DNA of 64,000 nt. Source: Glandiceps talaboti (taxonomy: Eukaryota; Hemichordata; Enteropneusta; Spengelidae). A program made the translations under genes and the position numbers. The stretch lies in assembly GCF_964340395.1 (NCBI RefSeq), contig NC_135553.1, positions 12,007,501 to 12,071,500 of the forward strand, given 5' to 3'. The notes under the pieces were generated by a model. It was not told the DNA's origin. It ran no database searches and saw only the letters and a list, made by a program, of their open reading frames with translations. Below, piece by piece: positions 24,406-36,939 of the stretch (positions are counted from its first letter, which is position 1; every line of letters starts with the position of its first letter).

Positions 24406-27400
24406 ATGAGAATACATGTACCGCGTGGTATTGCCAGGGGAAAGACGGGTTTATTTATTTACTGTGTGCTGTTTATCTTCCTGGCATGCTACACGGAATA
24501 CTTTGAGTTTTTATGGCAAAGGGTTAGTTGGAAATTCACCGATGTGCCACCGGGAATGGAACTCGACCACCCGGATAACATAAAAGTTCTGTTCGTGGCT
24601 GACCCACAACTTCAAGGCGTCGTCAATGAACCGCGCTTTCCATTTGGGACCATCACGCGATGGGACTCGGACTTTTATTTACAGAAAACCTTTGAACTTG
24701 CTTTATACTTTTTTGAGCCTGATGTAGTAGTTTTTCTGGGCGATCTTTTGGATGAAGGAAGCATAGCTTCAGATGAGGCGTATCTAACTTACAAGAGGAG
24801 GTTCTTCAAAAACATTTTTACCATTCCAAAACATATGAATGTTAAGGTAAGGTTTATCTAAGATCTATGCAATGCCAGCAATGCAAACATGATTGTTGTA
24901 CACCAGTATGCCAGGAGAAAATGGCCCTTTTGATATATTACAAATGATATATTATAGATTGTAGTCTAGCATTATGGATGGAGAGAAATATGTAAGGACA
25001 GCACTTAATATGATAGATATATGGCCAAGGGTGTGTGTCTGTCAGGTCAAGGTCACGTCACTTGGCAAGCATTGAGGGAAGTGTTATGTCATCTGGATTA
25101 ATTCTAGATTAAAATGTAATTCTCTTGTCGACCTTCAGACATGTATCTGACTCAATACTTTATAAATCAAACCACCAGTGCTATAAACTGTGAAAGGATT
25201 AATTATCCTGAACTATTTATAATGACATTTGAAGAGTTTCTGTAGATGGTTGCAGGATTTGGAAATGTGGGGGTTGTGTATATTATGACATATATTTTAC
25301 ATATCTCATCAATAGTGCAGCTAAGATCATGGAAGTTTCCATACAGTTTCAGAAGACTTTGATCTGAAAAAGCTGAAAAATGCTATTTTGCCATATTTAT
25401 GGTCTAATACAGTATCTCCAAGAAGTACCACTAGCAACATCCTACTATTACATCTCAATACAGTCTCCTGAAACATGTTAAAACAATATCTTCTAATAAT
25501 AAAGGCGTGAATTTCTGTCTTTTTCACAAACAGACTTCATAGCATTATAGTATAAGACCTTTACAATGCTCGTTCTGTTGGTGGAAAAAGAAAGAAATTC
25601 CTGTCTTCATTATTTTAGACATAATACTGTTTTATCATGTTTCAGGAGACTGTATTTCTATCTTCTGCTGGTTTTTCATCACAGCTCTGTCATGCTATCT
25701 GATACAGTGATGTAGGGACTGTTGTGGTCAGAGCACAGACAAGTCAGTCTTGATACTTGTCTGTGGTCAGAGGTACAACAGTTAGGATCAATTGATTGGG
25801 TCATGACAAACCGAAAGAGAGTTCCTCAGTATTTTTTACTTCCTGGTGTTAAAAAGACTACTTTAAGCATCCACTGTCTATGCTTTAAGCCTTTAATTTG
25901 TATTACAAACGTATTTGTTGTGTCAATTTTGGTACAAGGTTGTTTTAACCAGGATCTGTATGAGTCATTTTGTATTGATTTTATTGAAATATGTCATGAA
26001 TGTGTAGGGTCTTTTGAAAGTTTATCCCAATTATACAATATACATTATTTTGGAGAATTTTAATAGTTATAATAACTTATATTAACATTGTGTGTGCCTC
26101 AGAAATAACAACATCAACATTTTGCTATAAATTTGTTCCAGAAAATTAAAACCCATGCTCAGTTAATTTTTTTTTTTAAATCATAAAATATTTGAAATAT
26201 AGGTCCAAATGATATCAAAATTAAGCAATCCAATATTGTTGTAAAATACTGTAAATACATTCTCTTGTAGGTTAAGTTTTAATAACTGGTTGTCAGGGAA
26301 ACTGGTTCCCAAGATGCCTGCTGGCAGATTAATTGATACTTAGGTGTAAAAAAAGGTTGTCTGGTAGAGCTAGAGAAAAAGTTGGTCTAGAACAAAAGAA
26401 TGATTCTATGTAGTCCTTATGACTTCACTGATAAGATAACACTAATGTGAAAACCTGGGATTGAAACCCTGACCTTTAAGTCATGGCATGCATATATACA
26501 TTTACATCATTAGCTCTTGAAATATTAATAATGTTGTTCAAATATAACTATTTTATTTGATTTAAATGAATAACTTCACATGGATACATTTTGTATGAGT
26601 GTTGGTTTAATATCAGATGATTACTTCTTATTTTCTACTTCTCCAGTGAGCAACATGGTGGCCAAGTGAATTGTTGTCATTATTTTGTCCCCTAAGTACA
26701 GAATAAAACTCACTATGCCACATTCTCACAGGCATACAGACACATATTATCATATACAGAAACATTTGATCAGCTTAGTAAGTAAATATAACAGGGGCAA
26801 CATTAGTTTTGAGAAGCCAAGACAGACACATACTTTCAGTACAGATTTATTGAGCCAAACTTAGGCGGAAGTGACATATGAGCCTTGTAAGGCAACTTCT
26901 GTTAAACATATTGCTGACTGCTTCTATTGTAATTGTTATTGATATTGTTATTGTAATAGTAATAATAATACATTTCATGGCAGTAGCCTCGGAAGTCTTG
27001 TATGTCACTGCTGACTAAAGTTTAGATTTATGCCAACTCCATACTGCAAAGTGAAAGCATAAAATCAGTGCATTTTATCTCATTCAGCATCCAAACCTTC
27101 GTCAATCTGACTTCACAAGGTGTCCTTTCCCTTCAATATTAACATCTCACAATAATGGTTGTAGTCCTAGCATGTTGAAACCAATATCACTGCCATTGTG
27201 ATATGATTGAATGAGAAAATGAACAATACACATTGTTGTATGGTTGTTATTTTCAATGTTATTAATGCCAAACTGTTCTTCCTTTGTACAGATGCTGTTT
27301 TTACCAGGTGATAATGACATTGGAGGGGAAAACAATGATCATATAACAGAAACGAAAGTGAAGCGATTTGAAGAGCATTTTGGTACAATGTCTGAGGTTG

Positions 27401-30400
27401 TAACTTATAAATATGCTGATTTCCTAAAGGTAAGTAAGAATTGAATTACAAGTCTTTTCTGGTATACTGACGTGAAAGAGGAAAATCAGAAATGCTCATT
27501 AGTATTTATAGAAACATATTTATAAAGCAGCTTCAGCAATGGATGTCATGATCACAGTCAACGCTGTTTCTGACTCAGCCTATAACAAACAACTGCACTA
27601 TATGGCTTCCTCAAATCACTCAGGTGTAAACAATCTATTGTATTCTCTGTCATCACATGGGATTAAATCATTCACTGAACAAACTCTATTCTATTCTACC
27701 AGGTTCCCATTTATACAGCTGGGCTGACTTGAGCACAGTCATGGTTCAAATCTTGTCCAAGGACTTGAGAATAGGGAACTTGCAATCCAGACTGAGCATG
27801 CTCAGATGCAAAGGACTATGGGATTTTCTGTGGTTATCGTAATACCTAATCTGGAGCTACCGATAAAATAAACCTCCCACATTGATCATTGATCATTTGT
27901 GGTTAAAAACAATGTAACATTATTGTTTACAATACAAATTGATTAGTATTTATTATCACATTTCCCATGATGCAACATTGAACATGGCAGGTTTGCAAGT
28001 TCCCTATTCAGCTACAAACAGTAGCAATGACATTGTAATCAGTAACTTGTAGATTCCAAGCTGACAACTCTAACCTTAGCAATCATGATTCCACTAGACG
28101 TCCCTGATAACATAAACATTCTGTTTGTGGCTGACCCACAACTTCAAGGTGTCGTCAATGAACCACGCTTTTCATGTGCTGCATTTGAAAGCGTTCCATA
28201 TTTGCTGATAAGTGATTCTGTTTATTATGCTATCATAAAAATGGAATAAAATAAAGGGGAAGTAAAGTATAGCTAGTAAATTGTAGTGTTTTTAATACAT
28301 TAAGGAAGTTTCCAAACTCAGTGTGTTGTGTTTGTGTAATGAGCTTATCTCTTAGGTTACATGACAGACTGAAGTTGCTGTGTGAATCCTCACTCTGCAA
28401 TTGATTGTATGCTGCAAAGGGACTATTAGATCCATTCTTATTAGTTCTATTCCAATTTGTCATGACAGAACCTCATAACACGAGAGTGCAAGTCTGACAT
28501 ACTTTGGGTATTTATGTGAGAGCTTGTAGTGTTTTCTGCAGCAGTTTGCCCTCTAAGCCAATGTGACACACCACTGACACACACAATGTCTTGTGATGCA
28601 CCAAAATTTGATGTTCCTGTATCTCATGATGACTCACAAGAAATCCCATTTTTTTCTCATTTTGATTCACAACAACAAAATTAAAGGGCACTCTGCTCTG
28701 CAATCATACTTCACAAGTGAAAGAGCGACAGAAATGACTTCTTGTACATAAATGATTTCTAGTACATAAATGATTTCTAGTACATAATGGAATGCTCTGA
28801 TGCTCATCTGCATACAGGTTTGCTATAATGTTCATCAGTCTTTTCCAGATGTGTAAATACCAATAGCACATGTTATATTTGATTACATACTAATGCAAGT
28901 AGTTGCTGTTTTTTTTAGCCAGTTTACTGCACGGATCAATCTGATTAAAATCCGATGTAGATGTTGGCTAATCGTGCATTGCTATCTTACCATCGTTATT
29001 TAGCTTGAATTGACCTTCGTAGTACATGTTTACGTTTTTAGCCTGATCGCCTCGTAGAGGAGGCGATCAGGCTAAAAAATGTAAACATGTACCAAGAAGG
29101 TCAATTCAGGCAAAATAACGAAGGTAAAATAGCAATGAACGATTAGCCGACATCTACATCGGATTTTAATCAGATTGCTGCACGGATGTGTTTAATACAT
29201 CCTTAGCTCTCATATGATCTCTTGTATCTACTGCAATATGAATAATATAACACAACTGTGCAGTAAACAGGCTACTGGTACGTATGTATTAAATTGTGTA
29301 CATTTGGAAATTCCCAAAAATGTTGAATTTTGTTGTAGACAAAATTCTGAGAGAGTACAATGTACATAATAAAATAAAGTTGATCACAAAAAATCATTGT
29401 CACATAAATCATTATAAAGATTGTTGTTCATTGCTCAAAATTTTATTCTTGTAATCCAGGTCAATCTTGTTCCATGGATGCCATTTCGTAATGTGGCATC
29501 AGAGAATGTATTTAGAGAGAGATTAGATCAAGACTTGGAAGAATTAGTATTGTTGAGTGATAACAGAGTCAGAATACTTCTAGCACATCCCAAATTATCA
29601 AGTGTCAAAGTTTCAAGGAAAGCTGAGGTAAGTCTGCCATGGTTTTTGTACAACTGGTAACTCACCCAAGTAAAGTGATTTCTCTGTGTTTCACACTCAT
29701 TTCAGCTCATTTGTAACAACTATAGCGCATTGCAAGTTATTGTTCACTGGCTCTGTTTGATCTAACCACACAGAAACTGCACTTCTATACTGGAGTATAA
29801 CAAGGTTGCAATTTCTTGCTACATTTAGCCAATGAAATAAACCATTTAAACGTACTGCAACTAGATGCAGAAATGTAGGCACCAATGCTTTGATATTTAA
29901 TGTCTACATGGTGGCTTGTTAGTTCATTTCATTTAAACAAAATGTCGCAAAACAGTATTCATTTAATCTTGCTATCTTAAATTGTAGCATGTGCAGTTTG
30001 TTAATGGTTTCAGCCCGATTGTATGAAACAGAGAGGGTGAACAGTAATCTGCATTATGCTGTCACTTAGTGGTAAAGTTTTTAAAGCAGCACATACATAA
30101 ACACAATGGAAGAAAATCAATATGAAAATTGAAAAATGAAGACATGTAAGAAGATATTAAGTTGATTGACGTTACACTTCTATCTTGTCATGTGATTCAC
30201 AAAATATCTCTTTCGTCCTTACAGCTACTTATAAGGTTGAAACCCCAGTATGCATTTACTGCTCACTTCCATCACGTAAGTATCACATCAATCAATGCAT
30301 TATACCTTTACCAAAAACGTCTATAGAAATGCAAGAAGGAGTATTCATGGACTCTGGTTTCATAAAATTTCTAATTGCAGTCAGAAACCCTTCTGGAAAA

Positions 30401-31777
30401 CAAATCCCAAATTTATAAATTTTTTATCTCAAACAAGTTCACTTAAACTAAAAATATTTTCTGGTTAACAACGTGTGCAACTTGGAAATACAAGTTTTCA
30501 ACTTTTGTAAAAGAAAATTTGAACCTATTCTGACTCTAAAGTCACCATGTACATTTTTGAAATAGAGGTCATAATTATATGAAACCATTTAGATTCAAAT
30601 ATTGGTATATCAAATATTTCAATTTCCTCGAAAACAAGATGGTGAACCCCTAAAATTTCTTTTATTGTTTCAAAAGAACCAGGCTCAAGCTTTTTTGAAA
30701 AATTTGAAGTACAGATTGTTCTTTTTGTCTTTTAGTAACTGACAATCCTTGAGCTATCACATCCATCACATTCTCCCTTTTGTTTGTTTATTTCTGTCTG
30801 TCACTGTCTATCACTGTCTATCTGTTTACCAGTCTATTCTCCCTATTAAGACCAATAGACCTATCCCAGTCACCTTTCTTTGTGTCTTCCACAGGAGAGT
30901 TACCTAGAGCATGATGTAGACAATCTAGCCAAGAGATTTGAAGCGTTATATCCTGACCAACGTCCAAAGAGTCGAATTCAAGGAATGAACCCACAAACCA
31001 AGGAATTCTCCGTACCTACATGTAGTTATAGAATGGGAGAGAAGGAAATGGCATATGGGGCAGCTATTATAGGTAAGTACATTTGTAAAAACGCCATGCT
31101 TCAATTCACATGCTGTCTTGACACTGATTCAAATAGGAACAGCTGGAACAGTTGCGAGACAAGTATAGTACCTAGTACAAATTGTGATTATTGTTGAAGG
31201 TACACTACTTGCATATTTTGGCAATTTAAATAGATGAAAATTATAATCACAGAAATCAATATACATTCCCCATTATCGAAATGTTCACTAGGAGTGTAGT
31301 AATAGTATTACAGCACGTTGCAGGTTAGTGTTCACTGGCTCTGTTTGATACAACCATTAAAACACTGCACGTACATTCTACACTTTTAAGATTGCAAGAT
31401 TGAATGATTATAGTTTCTTGTAACATTTCGTCTTAGATTAGTAAATGAAATGAAATAACATGCTACCATACAGACATCAGATGCAGACATCACATATTTA
31501 TCACCCTGAACAAGTAGACTAAAAGTTCATTATTATTGATTCTACATTTTTGACAAAAATGATGTCAAAAAGTTTCTAAAATTTCCTTTCTAATCTTGAT
31601 AATAATTTGATGTTTGATTTTCTTTTTGTAGATATAAATGGTCGTATGGCATATACGTTGTTATGGTTACCTTTAAGGTATGATCAACTCTATCGTTATT
31701 TGGTTTTCATTGCTATTCCTATTTCATATTACCTATTGAAATGGATTGCAAAGAAAAAACCCCGCTTTAGGCGATAG
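24406..31777 (+). CDS. MPPE1/Cdc1/Ted1-type metallophosphoesterase, 6 exons
   Basis: Exons 24,406-24,846; 27,292-27,429; 29,460-29,627; 30,225-30,275; 30,895-31,072; 31,632-31,777 join in frame to 373 residues. The start is an ATG in an ACCATGA context, followed by an N-terminal membrane segment (about 14-33). Calcineurin-like motifs follow: ADPQLQG (Asp66), GDLLDEG (Asp113), GDNDIG (153-158) where most relatives have GNHD, and AHFHH (262-266) where most have GHxH. A C-terminal TM (about 343-362) is followed by the basic tail KKKPRFRR. MPPE1 (PGAP5) and yeast Ted1/Cdc1 act in the ER on the ethanolamine phosphate of GPI-anchor mannose; the two-TM layout and EFSVPTCSYRMG fit that group. The orthologue within the group is not settled, so no symbol is given. 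Confidence 0.88.
26085..26235. repeat. Truncated relative of the ATGTGCCTC element (family B)
   Basis: TGTGTGCCTCAGAAATAACA, TTTGTTCCAGAAAA and CCAAATGATATCAAAATTA match the left half of 43,022-43,383. Lies in phosphoesterase intron 1. A further relative lies at about 30,530-30,740. Confidence 0.55.
27585..28093 (-). mobile_element. tRNA-derived SINE interrupted by a MITE
   Basis: The SINE body runs to about 27,768 (TTTATACAGCTGGGCTGACTTG, CTTGTCCAAGGACTT) and its tRNA head resumes at 28,010-28,093 (GATTCCAAGCTGACAACTCTAACC). A 241-bp inverted-repeat element sits between. Both are in intron 2 of the phosphoesterase gene. Confidence 0.7.
27769..28009. mobile_element. 241-bp MITE with 17-bp perfect terminal inverted repeats
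   Basis: The ends GAATAGGGAACTTGCAA and TTGCAAGTTCCCTATTC are exact reverse complements. The element interrupts a SINE. No open frame. The target duplication is not clear, so the superfamily is unassigned. Confidence 0.8.
28094..28172 (+). pseudogene. Copy of part of phosphoesterase exon 1 inside intron 2
   Basis: About 75 bp nearly repeats the exon 1 stretch around ADPQLQGVVNEPRF (24,567-24,641). Most differences are synonymous (for example GTG/GTT, GGC/GGT, CCG/CCA), with one Lys-to-Asn change. It has no splice sites and the frame soon leaves the homology, so it is not an exon of the gene model. It abuts the tRNA head of the SINE at its left. Confidence 0.75.
28470..28700. repeat. Diverged dispersed repeat, family E
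   Basis: Related stretches occur at 33,670-33,775 (AATGTCTTGTGAC, CACTCCAAAATTT), 56,170-56,325 (TGACATACT, GGGTATTT, GTGTTTTCT) and, inverted, 54,360-54,530. Weak by-eye similarity, no defined ends. Confidence 0.4.
28937..29177. mobile_element. Foldback MITE, 241 bp, with 10-bp target duplication
   Basis: The two arms are near-perfect reverse complements over the whole length, from CAATCTGATTAAAATCC to GGATTTTAATCAGATTG. They meet at GATCGCCTCGTAGAGGAGGCGATC. CTGCACGGAT flanks it on both sides (28,927-28,936 and 29,178-29,187). A 9-11 bp duplication is typical of Mutator-type insertions, which is inference. Lies in phosphoesterase intron 2. Confidence 0.92.
29718..29890. repeat. Diverged dispersed repeat, family D (copy 1)
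   Basis: GTTCACTGGCTCTGTTTGAT, ACTGCAC, TTGCAA and GATGCAGA recur in order at 31,310-31,490. The two copies lie in phosphoesterase introns 3 and 5. Confidence 0.6.
31310..31490. repeat. Diverged dispersed repeat, family D (copy 2)
   Basis: See 29,718-29,890; same orientation. Confidence 0.6.
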
Positions 31778-34700
31778 TGAAAAGAAAGTGGTATCGATAA
31801 GAGATGCGACAGAACATTGGACAGTGGTGATGTCATTATATTCACCCAGAGAGTTGGTGCCTGATTGGATGACAGCGATGTCACCATGTTAATACAAAGG
31901 TCATGATTGGATGATTTGATGACTACATTTTAACATAGAAACTTGGTTTCTAATTGGACAGTGAAGTGGTGACTTCACTCTTTTGACCCCTGACCTTGCT
32001 TATTCCATATATGGGTGTCCCAAACAATTCAGTTCACTATTGAAGTTCCACTGGAGGTCACAGGGATAGCAGTAAGCAGTTGAAAATAGTAGTCTAGGTT
32101 ATTTATATGAGCTAGTTCAGGTAAATATCTCAGGAAATGGGTAACAGTTGGTTCAATTTAAAAAAAAAAAATTGAGTTTCAAGAAAAGAACAGTCTTTCA
32201 TTTTTAATGAAGCCACAGAGGAACTGAATATTTGCACATTACGGATATGATATTCCTAGCATTATTGGTCACAGTATAGTCCACTGGGAATTAATTTAGC
32301 TTTCATCGGCTTAACTTCCCTATGTGGTAAGGTTTGTGGAATGAAAAAGTGTAGGCCTGAACATTGAGCAGTCACAATCATACTTGATTGACAATTACAA
32401 CATATGAGGGTGGTCTCACTTAAACCACTATGTTACTGTCATGTTGAGTATGTTAACCCTTTCATGACTGGAGACGAGTTTTAAATAATTTTGGGAACCA
32501 ATTTATATGAACATTTTCATAATTACAATAATATTACTTTATTAGGAAGTAACATTTCTTTAATTCCAATCTAAAATGAAGCTGATATATGCCAAAAACT
32601 TTACATAAAAACAAGAATTTTGTTCAAATAATTTTGGCGGCAAAGTTTTCAGTACTGAATGGGTTAATGGAAGGTGATCTTACTTACACCATGATATCTT
32701 GTTGCTGAGGTAGTAACTCATATCAACAAGCTAAGTACACACAGACAACAGGGATGTAGATAAGTGCCGACAGCTGGCAACAACCAACAGCTACTCTGCA
32801 ATATCTTACCAGTTACTTTTCAGGACTTTGTGTTTAAAAAGTCTTTGTTTCAACCACTTTTCATAACCATAGCTAGGCAGATTCATAGGTCTCCCTTGTA
32901 GGTATCACTGCCTACTTTTTAAAATTTTACCTGCTACTTGTAAAATTAGCTGCATTTCTGGCCAACAGAAAGACATCATTTTTACAAGTCCATGAAAATA
33001 CAACCCATTGGTTAAAAAAAGTACCCCACAGTATGCAGTAATTATATTTTCATAATGGGGGAATATGAAGGTTAAATCTACTTAGTTCTCGACTTTTAAA
33101 ATAAAATTCCCTCTAAGTTATGAAAAGGCTCTACATATTTCACCACACTGATTTCGTCCTTATCTAAATTCCAAATTTTTATCAAAAATACTGCAATAAT
33201 GTGACCAAGAATTATATTGCCAAGTAGCAGTGCTGGTTCTTTGTCTTTCTGTCTCATGATTTCAGCACCATTAAATTATCAAAAAGTACCATCACAATTT
33301 CTGCATTAGGGTGGGACAAATTTTACCCACATAGTAACAGTTAATGATTTATGACATACATGAATAACGACTGTTCATAAGTTGTGCATGGTTGGTGCAC
33401 CCTCACCCATTCCCCTAGTCTTTGACCCTTTACTGTGCTAAGTCTTTGAACCGTTGCTGTGCTAAGTCTTTGACCCTTTACTGTGCAAAGTTTTTGACCC
33501 TTTACTGTGCTAAGTGTGTAAATTTCTAATGATTGAAAGAATCCATAATTTTATAGCTAATCAAAATCTGTGCCAAAATAATTTAAAGACATTATTGCTT
33601 AACATGGGGATGTTTTTCCAAGCATTAGGAAAGCCAGAACCTGCATGTCCTCCAAGTCAATTTGATGCACTACTTATGCACAGTAATGTCTTGTGACACT
33701 CCAAAATTTAGTATTTCTCAGTCCCATACATTATGGTGAGTTACACAAATATATAGTTTTCACCATTTTGACCCAAGAGATCATATTTTGTCTTCTATTA
33801 GAGGATACATTTAGTGCCATATTTTATTTACTTTGTGAACATTTCCAACTGTAACTTAGTATTTTAACTTACCAGCAGTCCTTTCTTTTTTGCAGTTTCT
33901 AAAATTTCCATACCATATCTAAACTTTGATAAACAATTCTATAGACTGATCAGCATAATTTTATAATAGTAACATTAGGCAAAAAAAAAAGAAAAAAAAA
34001 GAATTGTTTCTGGTCAGGACATTCTGTCTAAAGTGGTGCGATGATGCAATTTTTTTTAAAATTCTCAACAAACCTGTCACCCAATCTACTTTTTGTGGCA
34101 GTTACTGTTCTTTTTATTTAGTACTTTAGAGGAAGTGTGTATGTGAGGCAGATGTCATTTGCTTGTTCATGATTGGCTATGCAGTTGTCTTCACTGAAGT
34201 AGGGAGGGTTATTTTTGTGTTTCCCCCAGATCTGCAGACTGCATGGGCTGAACAAACACACACAAAAAAGACCGATGCACGCGCAGACCAGAAACAAGTC
34301 TTTTTTTTTTTTGCCTTATATTAACCATTTTTCTCATTTTATTATGTACATTTCTTTGCATTTTGTTAGATTAATGGCAGCTTTTATGTCATACTTGTGG
34401 TATTTTCTGGTGCACTCGTATCTACTTTGCCAACACACTTCAACATGCCCAGACCTATGGATCCATTCAACAGCTTGCCCAAACTCATGGATGCAAGTTA
34501 CCAGTGTGACTCTCTGGTAACATGTGTCCATGGTTTGTATATATTCATTGATTTAGTTTAACACTATTTTGTCTCGGGTTATACTCACTGGAGACATATC
34601 TCCCATCTGAAGTATTTGCCAAGTTATAGTTTGATAAGCTAGACTACTGCTGTACACCGCCTTGTACATAGGAAACACAGGGAGACGTGCAAAGTATTCC

Positions 34701-36626
34701 AAACAGGGATTTCCAAGTCTGAAGATAGCAAAACTCATGTATTTTGAGTGTTGGTGAGGGTAGGTGCAGTTTCATGAGTGAGATACAGCTGCAGAGAACA
34801 CCACAAGTGTGACAAGCACTCGCTCAACTACTCCAAGTGCGCCACTTTTGACTTGCACCTCGTGGGTGTCTTAGTATTCCAAGTTTTGCTTTATTTAGCA
34901 AGTATTCCAGATTTCAAATTTTGCATAATTTACAGATAATTAGTATTTTTAGAAAGGTTTTATTTTAAGTAATGAATATATTTTAATGCTTTTAAAAATG
35001 TATGCAAATTGTAAATATTGAATGGCAATCATGTTAAAATCAGTGATACACATGTATAAGAAATTGCTGTTAGTTCCTCAAATTTTTGACAAACATTTTG
35101 AAATTTAAAAAAATATGTCAGCTTGTAAGAGTTGAGTTGTGTAATGTTTCCAATGAGTATTACTTTAATTTTGTATGTTGAAGATTATTATTTATTGAAT
35201 TGTATAATCACAACAGTTTGATGAAGAATTGTATTTTCCTATATATGCCTATGGACAGTACAATCTTCACTCGCCTGGTATGTTTCTATGTTAAAAAATG
35301 GTGAGATAGTATATATATATATTTAGGCATGTGATCAAGCAAAATGTGTGATTTAATTTAAATGATATATTTTGTATAAATCTAGACATAATGATACATG
35401 CCATACCCAGGCAATGGGATATTCTAGTGTTTGATTTTATATTTCTTGTATGACATGATTTTTGTGAAGATTGAAAATCTCAAAATCTGCAAGAGAAACT
35501 TTTTTAGATCAGCTTGCCTTTCAAAGTGTATTTTTAGCACAACTGAACTTAAAGTTTAGTTATGCTGTTTGCAAAGTAAAATGTCTGTGTGTGGATGTAT
35601 GAATAAAAGTACCCAACCAATTCACAATATTCTGTTGATCAGAAAGATAACAATTTCTTGGTTTGGCCACTTGGAGCACTGTTCATAAGCTGTTTTGTGG
35701 GCTGGAAGTGAGGGCCAGAATAGTTGAGTATTGTAGCATAAAGACTGCAGACACAAAGTTACCACTCATTTTCTGTGTTGTTGCCATTGTACTATATTTT
35801 AGTGGCTACAAGTAAACAAAACGTTCCTAACCATTAATGTAACTCCTGCATGTAATGCAGTCTTCATTTATTGACAGTTTCATGTATTGCCATATGATCA
35901 GCAGTCATGAAGAAATTCTTAGCCCTTTAGGTCACCCGCTTGTGATTCTTAACAGCAAAATGGCAGAACTTTGATAACCGGAATATGGCTTCTCGTGTTA
36001 CAATATAACAGCATTAAATAAGTCAGTACTATCACCTGTGTTACAATACCTTTGGCACTATTTAAAAAAAAATGATGTATGTCTGAAATGTAATTTGAAA
36101 TTAGTGACATATTCCTTAACCTTGCAACATTTTGTATATATTACTCTGGTAATTGGACCTTCAGTTTACTAACATAGACACAAACTAAAAATATTGTCGC
36201 AACATGTTGATACAACAGTGATAAGCTACTGAATGGACATTGGTTTAATTATAGTCTCAGTAGGGAGGTGTCACAGAGTTTTATTGACAGAGTTCCATGA
36301 ACTTGCAGTGTACTGTTTTAGTACTTCCAATGTTTACATTATCTTGATTACATGGTGATTAGATTCACAACAGAGGAACTGCTATCACCCACTTGAGTAA
36401 TCTACCACATTGAAGAACAGTAGATTTAGTTTGCACCTATCTTAGTAAACCAAAGGCTCGATTACCAGAGTTGCATGTATTTTTTTAGTAAGTCATTGGT
36501 CACAAGTCTTGTTTTATTATATGTCAAAAATATAGAATAGGATATACAATGTTCTAGTACCAAACTGTTGATAAGTTTCCTGACTATCATTGAATTGCAT
36601 GGAGTGAAACTCATGAAGGAAGTATA
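31778..36626. other. Phosphoesterase 3' flank and gene-free region
   Basis: Nearly 5 kb of AT-rich DNA between the phosphoesterase stop codon and the retrotransposon. It presumably begins with a 3' UTR. It contains family F and E repeat copies and a 24-bp minisatellite (33,416-33,512). The open frames at 33,514, 34,215 and 34,553 have no domain, splice or codon support. I see no gene. Confidence 0.6.
33416..33512. repeat. 24-bp minisatellite, four copies
   Basis: Unit AAGTCTTTGACCCTTTACTG plus TGCT, with few changes between copies. Confidence 0.93.
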
Positions 36627-36630
36627 CTAA

Positions 36631-36833
36631 TGATAGAGTGTATTATTGACCTTTGACCAGTTAGATAACATTTCTGTCTTATGTGGATGGGGGCGCTGTG
36701 CAAGACGGACTGTTTGAGTGTTTGACATGTGTAAGGTGTGAGTGTGGGCTTTTGTCCAGTACGTGAATAAAGACAATACAGATTTGTAAGCGATACCCTG
36801 GGACTGTGTTGACTGGATTATTGATCTCTAACA
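36631..36833 (+). repeat. 5' LTR
   Basis: 203 bp from TGATAGAG to CTCTAACA. AATAAA at 36,766. I found no difference from the 3' LTR. Confidence 0.95.
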
Positions 36834-36939
36834 CTGGTGGCAGCGGTGAAGAAGCAACCAGACATAATTTTAATAGAGTGGAGGACCTGATCTTTTTGAA
36901 ACTGTGAGTACTATTGAGTCGACTTGCTGGAAAAACAAG

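Noticed and set aside
25722-26063. 113-codon open frame in phosphoesterase intron 1
   Set aside because: No homology recognised, low-complexity AT-rich codons, and it lies inside a well supported intron.
33416-33512. Regular repeats considered as a CRISPR-like array
   Set aside because: Contiguous 24-bp tandem units without spacers in a eukaryotic intergenic region.
34215-34738. Open frames of 101, 65 and 61 codons downstream of the phosphoesterase
   Set aside because: No motif, mutually overlapping on opposite strands, no splice or poly(A) arrangement.
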